Below are positions 25,113 through 34,294 of a stretch of 64,000 nt of DNA, one piece after another. This DNA comes from Marispirochaeta sp963667435 (GTDB lineage Bacteria > Spirochaetota > Spirochaetia > JC444 > Marispirochaetaceae), in NCBI GenBank assembly GCA_963667435.1, contig OY763414.1, positions 2,604,001 to 2,668,000 on the forward strand, written 5' to 3'. The notes under the pieces were generated by a model. That model searched no databases and was not told the DNA's origin. It worked only from the letters and a program-made list of their open reading frames with translations. The position numbers and the translations under genes were made by a program. Each line of letters begins with the position of its first letter. The first letter of the stretch is position 1.

Positions 25113-28088
25113 ATGGCAGAATCAACTGGTAGAGGGACTGTCGATATTCTCCTGGAAGATCAGGGGTTGACGGCAATCCTCAGTTTCACCGCAGATCCCC
25201 AGGGACCTGAGCAGACTGAGGATACCATCCGTAATCTTCTCAATGAGAAAGGGGTGCGTAACGGCATAGACAGCGCAGCCCTCGAAAAAGCGGTCGCCTC
25301 CATTACAGGATCATCTTCTCTTCCTTCTCCCGTTGTGATAGCCCGGGGAACACCTCCGGTACCACCCGAGTCTGCTGAAATTGAATGGGAGGAGCTTCCC
25401 GTTCCTGAAGAGCTGCAATACGATCTGTCCCGTACTCTGGAAAATGCCCCGGCACCGGAAGTCTATACTGTTACGGTGGAAAAGATAAAACGGAGCCGCA
25501 GGGTAATGAAAAAGTCAAAGATACCCTTTGCTTCACCCAGGGAGGTGGAGGAAGAGTATTTTGACAAGGTTGAACGAAAGGAAAAGGTGTATGTAAACCC
25601 GGAAGTTCTTGCCTCCGGCTGGTGTGAAGCCGGTGTTCTTTTAGGGGTGAAATCCCCCGGGAAGCCGGGCAAGCCGGGAAAAGACGTCTGTGGTCAGTCG
25701 ATACCCGCCGAGGACGCGGAAGCGATGTTCTATTGCGGTTCTGGTGTAAAGGAGAGCACCCAGAGTTTTGAATCCCTAGAAACCGGTTTTTTGCGCAGAG
25801 GAGCCAACTGGGTGGAAGTGCTCCCTTTTCTGCAGCACAGGTGGGAAGTCGCACTCTCGGATGATCATAATACCTGTTACCTGAGTTTCAACCCCGGCGC
25901 CAAGGGGCTTGCGCCTCCTCCGGCTTCTGATATTGTTGCCCGGGCAGAAGAGTTAGGGTATCCGGCTGATAAACTGATGGGAACACAGGATATCCAGGTG
26001 CTTGTGGCGGGGGCTGTAAAAAACAGTGAATTTCTCGAAAAGGAATCGATTTCCCTCGACGAAGACGGATGGTTTGCCGTGCATCCTTCAGAGGATAAGC
26101 TGAAGGCTTTTCTGTCCATCCGGAAAAAACGGGGAAATGGTAAACCTCTTGTGCTCAAAGAGGTTGGAGCCGCCATTCTGAGCGCCGGTCTCAAATCCCT
26201 CGATCGTCAGGCTGTGCAGAAGGCAATTCTGGATTTTTACCGCAGTCCGGAGTCTGAACTGAAAAATTACCTCGTGTGTGAGGGCAAAGAAGCGGTTACC
26301 GGCGAGGATGAGAATTTCGAACTTCAGGTCACCTATATGACCCAGGCGGATTGTGATGTAATCTCCGCAAGGATAGGTGAGCTGAAGGAGCAGGGAGCCA
26401 TGAGTATGGATTCCTGGTCTGATTTTGATATCTCCCGGGTGCAGAAGATGGCTCTGGTCAAAAAAGACCAGCTGATAGGTCAGTTTCTCAAGGGAAAGCC
26501 CGGTGAGGCAGGTTTTGATGTCTTCGGTAACAAGATCGATCCGCCGCCGGGAAAGGCTGCGGCGGTACAGACTTTCGAAGGTCTGAAGGTAGAAAGGGGT
26601 ATGCTCATAGCTCAGCTGGACGGAGTTATGGAGTTTGCTGAGATCGAAGGGACAATTTTTCTGCGTCTTCACCCCCATCGGAGTGCAGCAGTTTCCATAC
26701 AGCTTTCGGAAGACAGGATGAAAGCCTTTCTGACTGTTTCTCCGGCTGAAGGCAGTGGTCTCAACGCCACCGAAGGGCAGATTAATGATGAGATCAAAAA
26801 AGCCGGAATCCAGAAAGGGCTGATGGAAGATAAAGTTAAAGCCATCGCTGCTGCTGCCTCTTCGGGAGAAAGTATAAACAATGATATTATCGCAGAGGGC
26901 GTCCCTGCCCGGGATGCCGGAAGTGTTGAAGTGGAGATGAAGGTCCACATTGCCAGCGGCCAGGGAGTTTCCATCGCCAAAGACGGCCATGCGGATTATC
27001 GAAGTCAGGACCGTATTACCGTTGTCAGCGAGGGAGACCTGCTCGCGGAGATCCGTATTCCCCAGGGCGGATCCGAACCGGGTTGGGATGTAACAGGTAA
27101 AACCCTGAATGCCCGGGAACTGAAACAGGTACCGCTGTCTGCGGGTAATAATATCGATGTAAAAGAGGAAGAGGACGGGCTTACCCGCTACTATGCCCGG
27201 GTTTCCGGTGCTCTGACCAATGAGAATAACGTGCTTGAAATAAAGGATGCCCATTTCATACCCGGCGATGTGGATATGAAAACCGGCAATGTGAAGTTTA
27301 ATGGACCGGTCACCGTAAAGGGGTCGGTTATGCCCGGCTTTGTGGTGTTTGCCGGCGGAGATCTGCAGGTGGGCGGGATTGTCGACGGCGCCCTGCTTTC
27401 TGCTGACGGTTCTATTGCCATAGCCAACGGGGTTAAGGGTGCCGGGAAAGCAGTGCTCCGGGCCAAGCAGAATATTGCCGCTGGTTTTATAGAACAGGCC
27501 CATGCCATGGCAGTGGGTGATATCAGGGTTAAGAATTCCTGTCTTCGTTCAAACGTTCGCTGTAACGGACGGCTAACGCTGCTAAGTGAGAAGGGTAACT
27601 TTACTGGAGGGAATCTTAAGTGCCGACGGGGAGCGGAGGTTCAAAACCTTGGACATCCCAATGGTGTTCCCACCAAGGTTTTCTTCGGTCAGGATTACCT
27701 GATTGCAGACCGGATTCAGGTGGAAGAGAAGGAAATAGCAAAAACACGCCAGAATGTGGCGAAAATCGATATGATTCTCCATCGTCTTGAAACAGCCGGG
27801 GAGAAAACAAAGCTGTCCCGGGCACGTCAGGAGAAGCTGAAGTTTGTTAAGCTTATTGAGAAGCTGAGCCTGCGCTTGTTTACCCTGAGGGAAAAGTTTG
27901 AAGAGCATTTTCCATCTGAGATAGTTGTACGGGGAACGCTTTTTCCGGGGGTGGTTTTTGAGAGCCACGGCAGGTATTATGAGGTCGATTCGCCTAAAAA
28001 GTCTGTTGTTGTCTATTTTGATCCGGATGTTGGAAGAATTCAAACCAGACCACTGGAACAGGCAGCAAAAGAAAACAAGGAGAAATAA
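25113..28088 (+). CDS. fapA: FapA (DUF342) family protein with repeated N-terminal units
   Basis: 991 aa, larger than typical FapA (450-700). The C-terminal third has the right-handed beta-helix of DUF342 (GPVTVKGSVMPGF, GGDLQVGGIVDGA) and a closing coiled coil (about 870-950). Upstream, a unit of about 60 residues with D-x-M-x-A-x-L and a following helix recurs near residues 9, 310 and 520, and more weakly near 245. A K-G-K-P-G-x-x-G-x-D-V-x-G loop recurs three times. Family members (Vibrio FapA) bind polar or phosphotransferase proteins. Its stop and the lgt start overlap by one base. Confidence 0.87.
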   Translation: MAESTGRGTVDILLEDQGLTAILSFTADPQGPEQTEDTIRNLLNEKGVRNGIDSAALEKAVASITGSSSLPSPVVIARGTPPVPPESAEIEWEELPVPEELQYDLSRTLENAPAPEVYTVTVEKIKRSRRVMKKSKIPFASPREVEEEYFDKVERKEKVYVNPEVLASGWCEAGVLLGVKSPGKPGKPGKDVCGQSIPAEDAEAMFYCGSGVKESTQSFESLETGFLRRGANWVEVLPFLQHRWEVALSDDHNTCYLSFNPGAKGLAPPPASDIVARAEELGYPADKLMGTQDIQVLVAGAVKNSEFLEKESISLDEDGWFAVHPSEDKLKAFLSIRKKRGNGKPLVLKEVGAAILSAGLKSLDRQAVQKAILDFYRSPESELKNYLVCEGKEAVTGEDENFELQVTYMTQADCDVISARIGELKEQGAMSMDSWSDFDISRVQKMALVKKDQLIGQFLKGKPGEAGFDVFGNKIDPPPGKAAAVQTFEGLKVERGMLIAQLDGVMEFAEIEGTIFLRLHPHRSAAVSIQLSEDRMKAFLTVSPAEGSGLNATEGQINDEIKKAGIQKGLMEDKVKAIAAAASSGESINNDIIAEGVPARDAGSVEVEMKVHIASGQGVSIAKDGHADYRSQDRITVVSEGDLLAEIRIPQGGSEPGWDVTGKTLNARELKQVPLSAGNNIDVKEEEDGLTRYYARVSGALTNENNVLEIKDAHFIPGDVDMKTGNVKFNGPVTVKGSVMPGFVVFAGGDLQVGGIVDGALLSADGSIAIANGVKGAGKAVLRAKQNIAAGFIEQAHAMAVGDIRVKNSCLRSNVRCNGRLTLLSEKGNFTGGNLKCRRGAEVQNLGHPNGVPTKVFFGQDYLIADRIQVEEKEIAKTRQNVAKIDMILHRLETAGEKTKLSRARQEKLKFVKLIEKLSLRLFTLREKFEEHFPSEIVVRGTLFPGVVFESHGRYYEVDSPKKSVVVYFDPDVGRIQTRPLEQAAKENKEK

Positions 28089-29023
28089 TGCCGCTTCCGT
28101 TTATTCATTTTCCTGATTGGATCTCTCCTGAGATAATTCCGGGGCTGCCGGTTCGCTGGTACGGCCTTATGTATCTTATCGCCTTTGCAACAGCCTATCT
28201 GCTGGTACGCTTTCAGCTGAAAAAGGAGGAACCCGGGGCCTCTGTCGAGATTATCGGCGACCTTTTTTTCTGGGTAATCCTTGGACTGCTTTTGGGCGCG
28301 CGGCTGGTTTCTTCTCTGGTCTACGATACGACCGGGTTATACTGGACAAAACCCTGGCTGATTTTCTGGCCCTTTGATCAGGAGATGAATTTTACCGGAC
28401 TGCAGGGAATGTCTTTTCATGGTGGACTCCTGGGGGCGGTTATCGGTGCGGTACTTTTCTGCAGAAGAAGGGGAATCTCCATGCTGCTCTGGACCGACAG
28501 GATTACAGCCGCAGTACCTTTTGGGTATACCTTCGGCCGACTGGGTAACTTTATCAATGGTGAGCTTTTCGGCAGGGTCACCGAAGCACCCTGGGGGATG
28601 GTATTTCCCCATGCGGAACGCTTTCCCCGAAGTCTTCCATGGGTTGCCGAAATTGCCGGAAAGCTACATTTGACCGGAACCACCGCGGTTAATCTTCCCC
28701 GGCATCCCAGCCAGCTTTATGAAGCCCTGGGAGAAGGGGTTTTTCTCTGGCTTTTCCTCTGGTTTGTTATCCGTCCCCGCAAACAATTCAACGGGTTCAT
28801 CTTTTCCTGGTACCTCATAGGCTACGGTGCCATCCGTTTTGTTATAGAGTACTTCCGCCAGCCCGACAGCAACTTGGGGTTTATTCTCCGTCTCGGGCCG
28901 GATCTTTCCATCTATCAGCCGGGAAGCTGGCTCAATTTCAGCCTGGGACAGCTCTTTTGTCTGCTGATGATACTGTCTGGCGCTGCAAGTTACTATTTTA
29001 CCCGTCGTAAAGCACTTAGCTGA
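28088..29023 (+). CDS. lgt: Prolipoprotein diacylglyceryl transferase
   Basis: 311-aa polytopic enzyme that transfers diacylglycerol from phosphatidylglycerol to the lipobox Cys of prolipoproteins. The signature FGRLGNFINGELFGR (about residues 140-155) with its essential Arg, the MSFHGGLLGA loop and the C-terminal GAIRFVIEYFRQPD are all present, with seven predicted helices. It ends the operon. The lipoproteins at 10.2 and 58.7 kb would be its substrates. Confidence 0.96.
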   Translation: MPLPFIHFPDWISPEIIPGLPVRWYGLMYLIAFATAYLLVRFQLKKEEPGASVEIIGDLFFWVILGLLLGARLVSSLVYDTTGLYWTKPWLIFWPFDQEMNFTGLQGMSFHGGLLGAVIGAVLFCRRRGISMLLWTDRITAAVPFGYTFGRLGNFINGELFGRVTEAPWGMVFPHAERFPRSLPWVAEIAGKLHLTGTTAVNLPRHPSQLYEALGEGVFLWLFLWFVIRPRKQFNGFIFSWYLIGYGAIRFVIEYFRQPDSNLGFILRLGPDLSIYQPGSWLNFSLGQLFCLLMILSGAASYYFTRRKALS

Positions 29024-29042
29024 CAACTGAAAGTTGTAATGC

Positions 29043-29069
29043 CTGCCATAGGGGTTTCCCCTATGGCAG
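29043..29069 (+). other. Strong hairpin after lgt, no T-tract
   Basis: CTGCCATAGGGG (29043-29054), loop TTT, CCCCTATGGCAG (29058-29069): a perfect 12-bp stem, 20 bp after the lgt stop. It lacks the T-run of an intrinsic terminator, so it may protect the 3' end or act with Rho. Confidence 0.7.
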
Positions 29070-29135
29070 CTTCAGGTCTTTCCCCTATATCTAAATCAGG
29101 CAAATCCCCAGTAAAACTCTCAAGAATCCCCGATT

Positions 29136-29164
29136 TTGCGAAACCCGTTTCTATTGGATATTAG
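29136..29164 (+). promoter_or_regulatory. Promoter for the sigma-factor gene
   Basis: TTGCGA (29136-29141), 17-bp spacer, TATTAG (29159-29164), 42 bp before the start codon. Confidence 0.55.
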
Positions 29165-29206
29165 ACAGGTACTTAAGGAAACCGTCGGGTTAAGGAGGAC
29201 AGGGGC

Positions 29207-30178
29207 ATGACGAAAATGGTTCAATTCAAGGATTACATGGAAAACGAGGATCCGTATCAAACGGAGACCGATCCACTGAGCCTTTACCTTCACCAGATTT
29301 CCAACTACGAACTCCTGAGCAAGGAAGAAGAACTTCAGCTTGGAAAAGAGATTGTGGATGCCCGGGAAGAGCTTGCGGGTATCGAGAATGATTTTGCCTC
29401 GGGAACGCTCAATGAAGAGAGCTACATCTGCCTGAAAGAAATTGTTGAGAGCAGATCAGAGACACTGAAAAACACGATGATTACTTCAAACCTCCGACTT
29501 GTTGTTTCCATTGCCAAGAAGTACCAGTATCGGGGTCTTGGATTTCTTGACCTGATCGATGAAGGCAATATCGGCCTGATTGAAGCGGTTGAACGTTTTG
29601 ACTACACCAAGGGCTGCAAGTTCTCCACTTACGGAACCTGGTGGATCCAGCAGGCTATTATCAAGGCCCTTGCCGATAAAGGCCGTACAATCAGGGTCCC
29701 AATTCATGTGTTGAATTCTATTCGGAAATGTTTCTCTGTTTCCAAGCATCTGACTCAGGAACTTGGGCGGGACCCTAAAGACTACGAAGTGGCGGAATAT
29801 ATGGATCTTCCCGTGGACCGTGTAAAACATCTTATGGAGTTCAACAACGATACCACATCTCTTGATACCACTGTTGATGAGGATCATGCTACCTCACTCT
29901 CCGATCTTATCTGCAGCGATGACTACAGAGAACCCTTTGAGACAGTATTCAGGAAATCCCTTAAGGATATACTGGTTAAAACCCTTGATAATCTGAGCTT
30001 CAGGGAGCGCCGGATTATTGAACTGCGTTACGGTATAACCGGAGAGGCACCGCTCACCCTGGAAGAGATCGGTTCAATTCTCAAGATAACCAGAGAGCGG
30101 GTTCGCCAGATTCAGAACAAGGCAATTGAGAAGCTTAAAACCTTCGCATCCATACAGGAACTTCAGGAAGTAATCTGA
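29207..30178 (+). CDS. RpoD/RpoS-family sigma factor
   Basis: 323-aa sigma-70 protein with region 1.2 (DPLSLYLHQISNYELLSKEEE), region 2 (NLRLVVSIAKKYQYRGLGFLDLIDEGNIGL, FSTYGTWWIQQAI), region 3 and region 4 (LSFRERRIIELRYG, TLEEIGSILKITRERVRQIQ). It lacks region 1.1 and the non-conserved insert of primary RpoD, so it is most likely a group 2, RpoS-like alternative factor, though a compact primary factor cannot be excluded from one window. AAGGAGG precedes the ATG, with its own promoter and terminator. Confidence 0.92.
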   Translation: MTKMVQFKDYMENEDPYQTETDPLSLYLHQISNYELLSKEEELQLGKEIVDAREELAGIENDFASGTLNEESYICLKEIVESRSETLKNTMITSNLRLVVSIAKKYQYRGLGFLDLIDEGNIGLIEAVERFDYTKGCKFSTYGTWWIQQAIIKALADKGRTIRVPIHVLNSIRKCFSVSKHLTQELGRDPKDYEVAEYMDLPVDRVKHLMEFNNDTTSLDTTVDEDHATSLSDLICSDDYREPFETVFRKSLKDILVKTLDNLSFRERRIIELRYGITGEAPLTLEEIGSILKITRERVRQIQNKAIEKLKTFASIQELQEVI

Positions 30179-30199
30179 CTTTCTTCAGAAACAGCATTT

Positions 30200-30237
30200 G
30201 CGCCGTCAGGAGTTCAACTCCCGGCGGCGCTTTTTTT
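30200..30237 (+). terminator. Rho-independent terminator of the sigma-factor gene
   Basis: GCGCCG (30200-30205) pairs with CGGCGC (30225-30230), with an inner GGAG/CTCC part, followed by seven T. Confidence 0.9.
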
Positions 30238-30250
30238 ATTCTTCTTGAAT

Positions 30251-30279
30251 TTCAACTGGAAATAGACCAAACTTATTAT
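30251..30279 (+). promoter_or_regulatory. Promoter for cheY
   Basis: TTCAAC (30251-30256), 17-bp spacer, TATTAT (30274-30279). The -10 is good, the -35 is weak. Confidence 0.5.
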
Positions 30280-30356
30280 ATGAGTTGCTGTTTGCGCTCA
30301 TATTACAGCGGGTTTCCTTCGATAAATAGAATGAAGGGAGCATGGAGCATAACTCT

Positions 30357-30722
30357 ATGGCAAAGAAAATTTTAGTTGTCGACGATTCAAAGGCGATCAG
30401 ACAGAGTGTAACATTCGTTCTTGAGCAGAATGACTTTGAAGTTATTGATGCCGAGGACGGTCTTGATGCCCTTGATAAACTGGAAAACCAGACGGTGGAC
30501 CTTATCATTACCGATGTGAATATGCCTAACATGAATGGTATTGAACTTATACAGGAAGTCCGCAATCGCGGAGATTTGAAGTTTGTTCCCATTCTTGTTC
30601 TGACAACGGAATCACAGAATTCTGTAATGGATAAAGGTAAGGCTGCAGGGGCAACCGGCTGGATTGTTAAGCCCTTCAGTACCGACAAGCTGCTTGCGGC
30701 GGTTAGAAAAGTCGTCGGCTGA
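30357..30722 (+). CDS. cheY: CheY-like response regulator
   Basis: 121-aa single-domain receiver. Asp9 and Asp10 (VVDDSK), the phospho-acceptor Asp53 (IITDVNMPNMNG), Thr83 (VLTTES) and Lys105 (WIVKPF) make a complete phosphorylation site. With no output domain it should act by protein contact, as CheY does on the flagellar switch. The upstream ATG at 30342 has GGAG one base away and is unlikely; the ATG at 30357 has GGAG 9 nt away. Followed by a Fur-type gene, cheW and an MCP. Confidence 0.88.
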   Translation: MAKKILVVDDSKAIRQSVTFVLEQNDFEVIDAEDGLDALDKLENQTVDLIITDVNMPNMNGIELIQEVRNRGDLKFVPILVLTTESQNSVMDKGKAAGATGWIVKPFSTDKLLAAVRKVVG

Positions 30723-30738
30723 TAAGGAGACGGACAGG

Positions 30739-31215
30739 ATGCCGAGACACAGGCATGGCTACAGCGATTTAGGACCAAGATTCAGACAAAAAGGCCTGCG
30801 GATGACCATTCCGCGGCAGGTTATTCTTGAAGCCCTGGATGATTTTGACGGGTTTGCCTCTGCCGAGGATATCTTCATGCGGGTGCATAATGATCATCCG
30901 GGAATAGGGCTTGCCACTATTTATCGGACCCTGATTCTGCTGACAGAGATGGGGCTGGTAAGCAAGATTGACCCCGGTGACGGGAAGGCGAGGTATCAGC
31001 TCCGGGAAGAGGACAGGGAAGAAGCTCCCCATCAGCATCTGCTTATCTGTTCCAGTTGCTACCGGGTAATCAAGTATTCTGATTTTTCCGATGAAGAACG
31101 ACATACACTCCACTCTATAGAAAAAAGACTTGAAGAACTTCATGATTTTTCCATACAGCGACATGCAGTCCATTATTATGGAATATGCCCGCAGTGCAGG
31201 GGAAGGAAAAACTAG
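30739..31215 (+). CDS. Fur-family metalloregulator
   Basis: 158 aa. Winged helix at residues 15-75 (LRMTIPRQVILEAL, IGLATIYRTLILLTEMG) and a dimerisation domain with metal sites: HQHLLICSSC (Cys104, Cys107) and YYGICPQC (Cys150, Cys153) give a structural zinc site, with a His-rich N-terminus (MPRHRHG). The family includes Fur, PerR and Zur; the sequence alone does not separate them. The frame is open upstream into cheY, but AGGAGA 9 nt before the ATG at 30739 fixes the start. It sits 16 bp after cheY, so it is probably co-transcribed with it. Confidence 0.88.
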   Translation: MPRHRHGYSDLGPRFRQKGLRMTIPRQVILEALDDFDGFASAEDIFMRVHNDHPGIGLATIYRTLILLTEMGLVSKIDPGDGKARYQLREEDREEAPHQHLLICSSCYRVIKYSDFSDEERHTLHSIEKRLEELHDFSIQRHAVHYYGICPQCRGRKN

Positions 31216-31251
31216 CCGGCTGGAGCTTCAGTCACTTTTTTCCCAAAACCC

Positions 31252-31280
31252 TTGCATGCGCTAGAAAAATCAATAATCAT
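31252..31280 (+). promoter_or_regulatory. Possible promoter for cheW-mcp
   Basis: TTGCAT (31252-31257), 17-bp spacer, AATCAT (31275-31280), in an A/T-rich 120-bp gap. Both boxes are imperfect. Confidence 0.3.
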
Positions 31281-31336
31281 TTTATAAGAACGATCCAAAG
31301 CAGGACTATTAATTATGTATCGGGCGGAGGTAAAAT

Positions 31337-31870
31337 ATGGCAGATGAAAAACTTAGTAAGAATTCTGATGATGAATTGTTGCTTGTGGATGATGAGGATG
31401 AATCATATCAGGAGAATAAGTATCTTCTTTTTAATATAGGCAACGAAATGTACGGTATCAATATAATGATTGTTACCGATATTATCGAACTTCAAAAGAT
31501 TACCGAAGTTCCGGATATGCCGAACTATATCAAAGGTGTAATCAACCTGCGTGGAAAAGTTATACCCGTTATGGATCTTCGCCTGCGCTTTGGTATGGCT
31601 GCCAGGGAATATGATGACCGCACATGTATTATAATTGTAAATGTTGAAAACACCTCAATCGGTTTTATCGTTGATACGGTATCCGAGGTAAAAGATATCT
31701 TTGAAAGTGAAATAGATCCACCGCCAAATTTTAAGAAACAGGCAACACGAGACCGCTATATTTCCGGACTCGGCAAGGTGGACAATGAGGTAAAAATTCT
31801 GCTGGATGTAGGAAAGATCCTGGATCAGGACAGCGGGCTGGAACTTGAAAAACTTTCAAAGGAGCAGTAG
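31337..31870 (+). CDS. cheW: CheW adaptor
   Basis: 177-aa chemotaxis coupling protein linking receptors to CheA. After an acidic N-terminal tail of about 28 residues, the CheW fold shows YLLFNIGNEMYGINI, IPDMPNYIKGVINLRGKVIPVMDLR and VDTVSEV. CGGGCGGAGGT-like ribosome site upstream. The MCP gene starts 2 bp after its stop, so the pair is made together. No cheA is in this window. Confidence 0.94.
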   Translation: MADEKLSKNSDDELLLVDDEDESYQENKYLLFNIGNEMYGINIMIVTDIIELQKITEVPDMPNYIKGVINLRGKVIPVMDLRLRFGMAAREYDDRTCIIIVNVENTSIGFIVDTVSEVKDIFESEIDPPPNFKKQATRDRYISGLGKVDNEVKILLDVGKILDQDSGLELEKLSKEQ

Positions 31871-31872
31871 GA

Positions 31873-34122
31873 ATGTTTAAAAATATGAAAATGGCAATGA
31901 AAATGTTTGTCGGGTTCGGCAGCATTCTTTTTTTAGTTCTTATAGCAGTTCTTATTATTCTTTTTAATGTTAATACCATCCGCAGTGACGCTGCTGCGCT
32001 TAATAATGAGTTCGTACCGGAAGTAAAGATCGCCAACGAAATTGAGCGGAATTCACTTATGACCATGTATGCCATGCGGGGATACTCCCATACCTTTCAG
32101 GATAACTCCTGGAAGGAGGCTTCAGCAAACCTGAAAGAGATGTTTGCTGCCATAGACAACGCGGAGGCCCTGGCTGCCAGGGCTCAATCTCTGACCCAAC
32201 TCTCCTCTGGTGTAGTAAAAGCAAAAGAGAGCGCAGATGAATATGACTCCTTCGCCAAAGAGACTAACATAACCATCCAGGGTATTATGACTCAGCGGGG
32301 TGTTTTAGATGCCGCCGCTGCAGCATATATGTCAAACTGTTATGATTTTATGGCCGAACAGGACAAGAGGATGGAAGATGAGATTGCCGCAGAAGCTTCC
32401 AGCGCTGCACTGGCCCAGCGGTATCGTAAAGTTTTACTCATAAACCAGATTATCAGTACCGTCACCGATATCCGGATTAAAAACTTTAGCGGTCAGTTAT
32501 ATACTGATCCTTCCATGATGAATGAGGGCATTGCAAACTTTGACACCATAGATCAATTTTTGTCGGAAATCCGGACTATTACCTTTCAGGCGTCTAATAT
32601 TGCTCAACTGAATCGCATTCAGGAGGCCGGAAATGCCTACAAGAATGGTATGCAGAGCATCCGGGACAGTTACCTGCATCTTCAGGAACTGAATACGGGA
32701 AGAAATGAGTCTGCCGCCAAGGTTCTCGAGTCTTCCCGCAATGTTGCCATGGCAGGGCTTGACGCTACCCAGGAGAGAACCGGGGATACTTTAAGCTTGG
32801 TACAGGAAACATTTATCACTCTGGTGATTGGAATAATCGCGGTTATTCTGGTTTCCACTCTTATCTCACTCATGTTGACCAGGATGATAACAACCGCCTT
32901 GAGCCAGGGAGTTCTTTTTGCCGGCAAGATTGCCCGGGGTGATCTTGATGCAACCCTCGATGTCTACCAGCGGGATGAGATCGGTCAGTTGGCGGATGCT
33001 CTGCGGGAAATGCTGAAATCCCTGCAGTACAAAGCAGAAATGATCGGTCGCTTTGCCGCAGGAGATTTCAGCCAGAAGGTACAGCTTGCCAGCAATGAAG
33101 ACGGTCTGGGCAGGTCCCTTGAAACAATGCGGTCATCATTGAATGATCTTCTTGGTCAAGTGAATATTGCCATCGATCAGGTGACCTCCGGTGCAGACCA
33201 GGTTTCGCAAGCCAGTCAGTCCCTCTCGCAGGGCGCAACCGAGCAAGCCAGTTCTCTGGAGGAGATATCCTCCTCTATAAATGAGGTAAACGGCCAGTCA
33301 CAGCAGAATGCAAAGAACTCTCTGGAAGCTAATGCCCTGGCAAAACAGGCCACGGAAAACGCAGAAAATGGTAATTCCCAGATGCAGGGTCTGGTTACCG
33401 CCATGGGTGAGATAAACTCCGCTTCGGACGAGATTAAAAAGATTGTTAAGATAATTGACGATATTGCCTTTCAGATTAATCTGCTTGCTCTTAATGCCAA
33501 TGTGGAAGCCGCCCGGGCGGGAAAATACGGCCGTGGATTTGCCGTTGTTGCTGAAGAGGTCCGGAATCTGGCGGCCCGTAGTGCCGAGGCGGTGAAGGAT
33601 ACAACAGCGCGGGTGGACGAATCTGTACGAAGTATAGAAACGGGGAACAAAGCTGCCGAAGCTACAGCAATACAGTTAGAGGATATTGTAAGCGGTGTCG
33701 GCAAGGTAGCAACTTTCCTTGAAGAGATTGCACAGGCCAGCCGTGAGCAGGCACAGGCAGTCAGTCAGATTACTGAAGGTCTGGATCAGATAGATCAGGT
33801 GACACAGGCAAATACCGCCAGCGCCGAAGAGAGTGCATCAGCTTCCGAGGAACTTGCCTCCCAGGCGCAGCATCTTCAGCAGATGATCTCCCAGTTTACT
33901 CTTGAGGTCCGCTCTGTACGGCAGATAGCCGCACCGCAGCCCGCTGCTCCTGCAGCAAAGAAAAGGCCTGCTATGTCAATGCCCGCAAGGCCTTCTACTC
34001 CGGTGAAGAAGGAATCAAAATCAGACTATGAATTCTATCCGGATCAGGAAGAAACCGGCATTACTCCGGTGGACCCTTCAGAGGCTATCAAGCTTGATGA
34101 TGATGATTTCGACCGGTTCTAA
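31873..34122 (+). CDS. Methyl-accepting chemotaxis protein
   Basis: 749-aa transmembrane receptor. TM1 is at about 13-33, then a helical periplasmic sensor of about 280 residues (34-313, size and helix content suit a bimodular helical domain), TM2 about 314-337, HAMP, and a cytoplasmic signalling hairpin with tip IAFQINLLALNANVEAARAG near residue 530. The C-terminus has a flexible Ala/Pro/Lys linker and an acidic end, DDDDFDRF, possibly a tether for CheR or CheB, though it is not the enteric NWETF motif. Coupled to cheW. Ligand unknown. Confidence 0.94.
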   Translation: MFKNMKMAMKMFVGFGSILFLVLIAVLIILFNVNTIRSDAAALNNEFVPEVKIANEIERNSLMTMYAMRGYSHTFQDNSWKEASANLKEMFAAIDNAEALAARAQSLTQLSSGVVKAKESADEYDSFAKETNITIQGIMTQRGVLDAAAAAYMSNCYDFMAEQDKRMEDEIAAEASSAALAQRYRKVLLINQIISTVTDIRIKNFSGQLYTDPSMMNEGIANFDTIDQFLSEIRTITFQASNIAQLNRIQEAGNAYKNGMQSIRDSYLHLQELNTGRNESAAKVLESSRNVAMAGLDATQERTGDTLSLVQETFITLVIGIIAVILVSTLISLMLTRMITTALSQGVLFAGKIARGDLDATLDVYQRDEIGQLADALREMLKSLQYKAEMIGRFAAGDFSQKVQLASNEDGLGRSLETMRSSLNDLLGQVNIAIDQVTSGADQVSQASQSLSQGATEQASSLEEISSSINEVNGQSQQNAKNSLEANALAKQATENAENGNSQMQGLVTAMGEINSASDEIKKIVKIIDDIAFQINLLALNANVEAARAGKYGRGFAVVAEEVRNLAARSAEAVKDTTARVDESVRSIETGNKAAEATAIQLEDIVSGVGKVATFLEEIAQASREQAQAVSQITEGLDQIDQVTQANTASAEESASASEELASQAQHLQQMISQFTLEVRSVRQIAAPQPAAPAAKKRPAMSMPARPSTPVKKESKSDYEFYPDQEETGITPVDPSEAIKLDDDDFDRF

Positions 34123-34140
34123 TACAAACTCAGATTATTT

Positions 34141-34172
34141 ACACCCCGTCAGACAGGCGGGGTGTAGTTTAT
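34141..34172 (+). terminator. Probable terminator after the MCP gene
   Basis: ACACCCCG (34141-34148) pairs with CGGGGTGT (34158-34165), followed by AGTTTATT. The stem is good and the T-tract is modest. Confidence 0.6.
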
Positions 34173-34294
34173 TATGAATTCGACTGTATAAAAAATCATA
34201 CGTTTTTCCAGGTGCAGTGGGTGATTCTACAATAGACGTTGAATAAAGTTTTTCTAAATAGGTATTTACGGGAAGCGATAATTCGACTTTTTGC

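Noticed and set aside
26088..27503. 471-codon open frame antisense to fapA
   Set aside because: Its translation shows no domain or codon pattern, and the sense strand encodes a clear FapA beta-helix. It is a by-product of fapA codon use.
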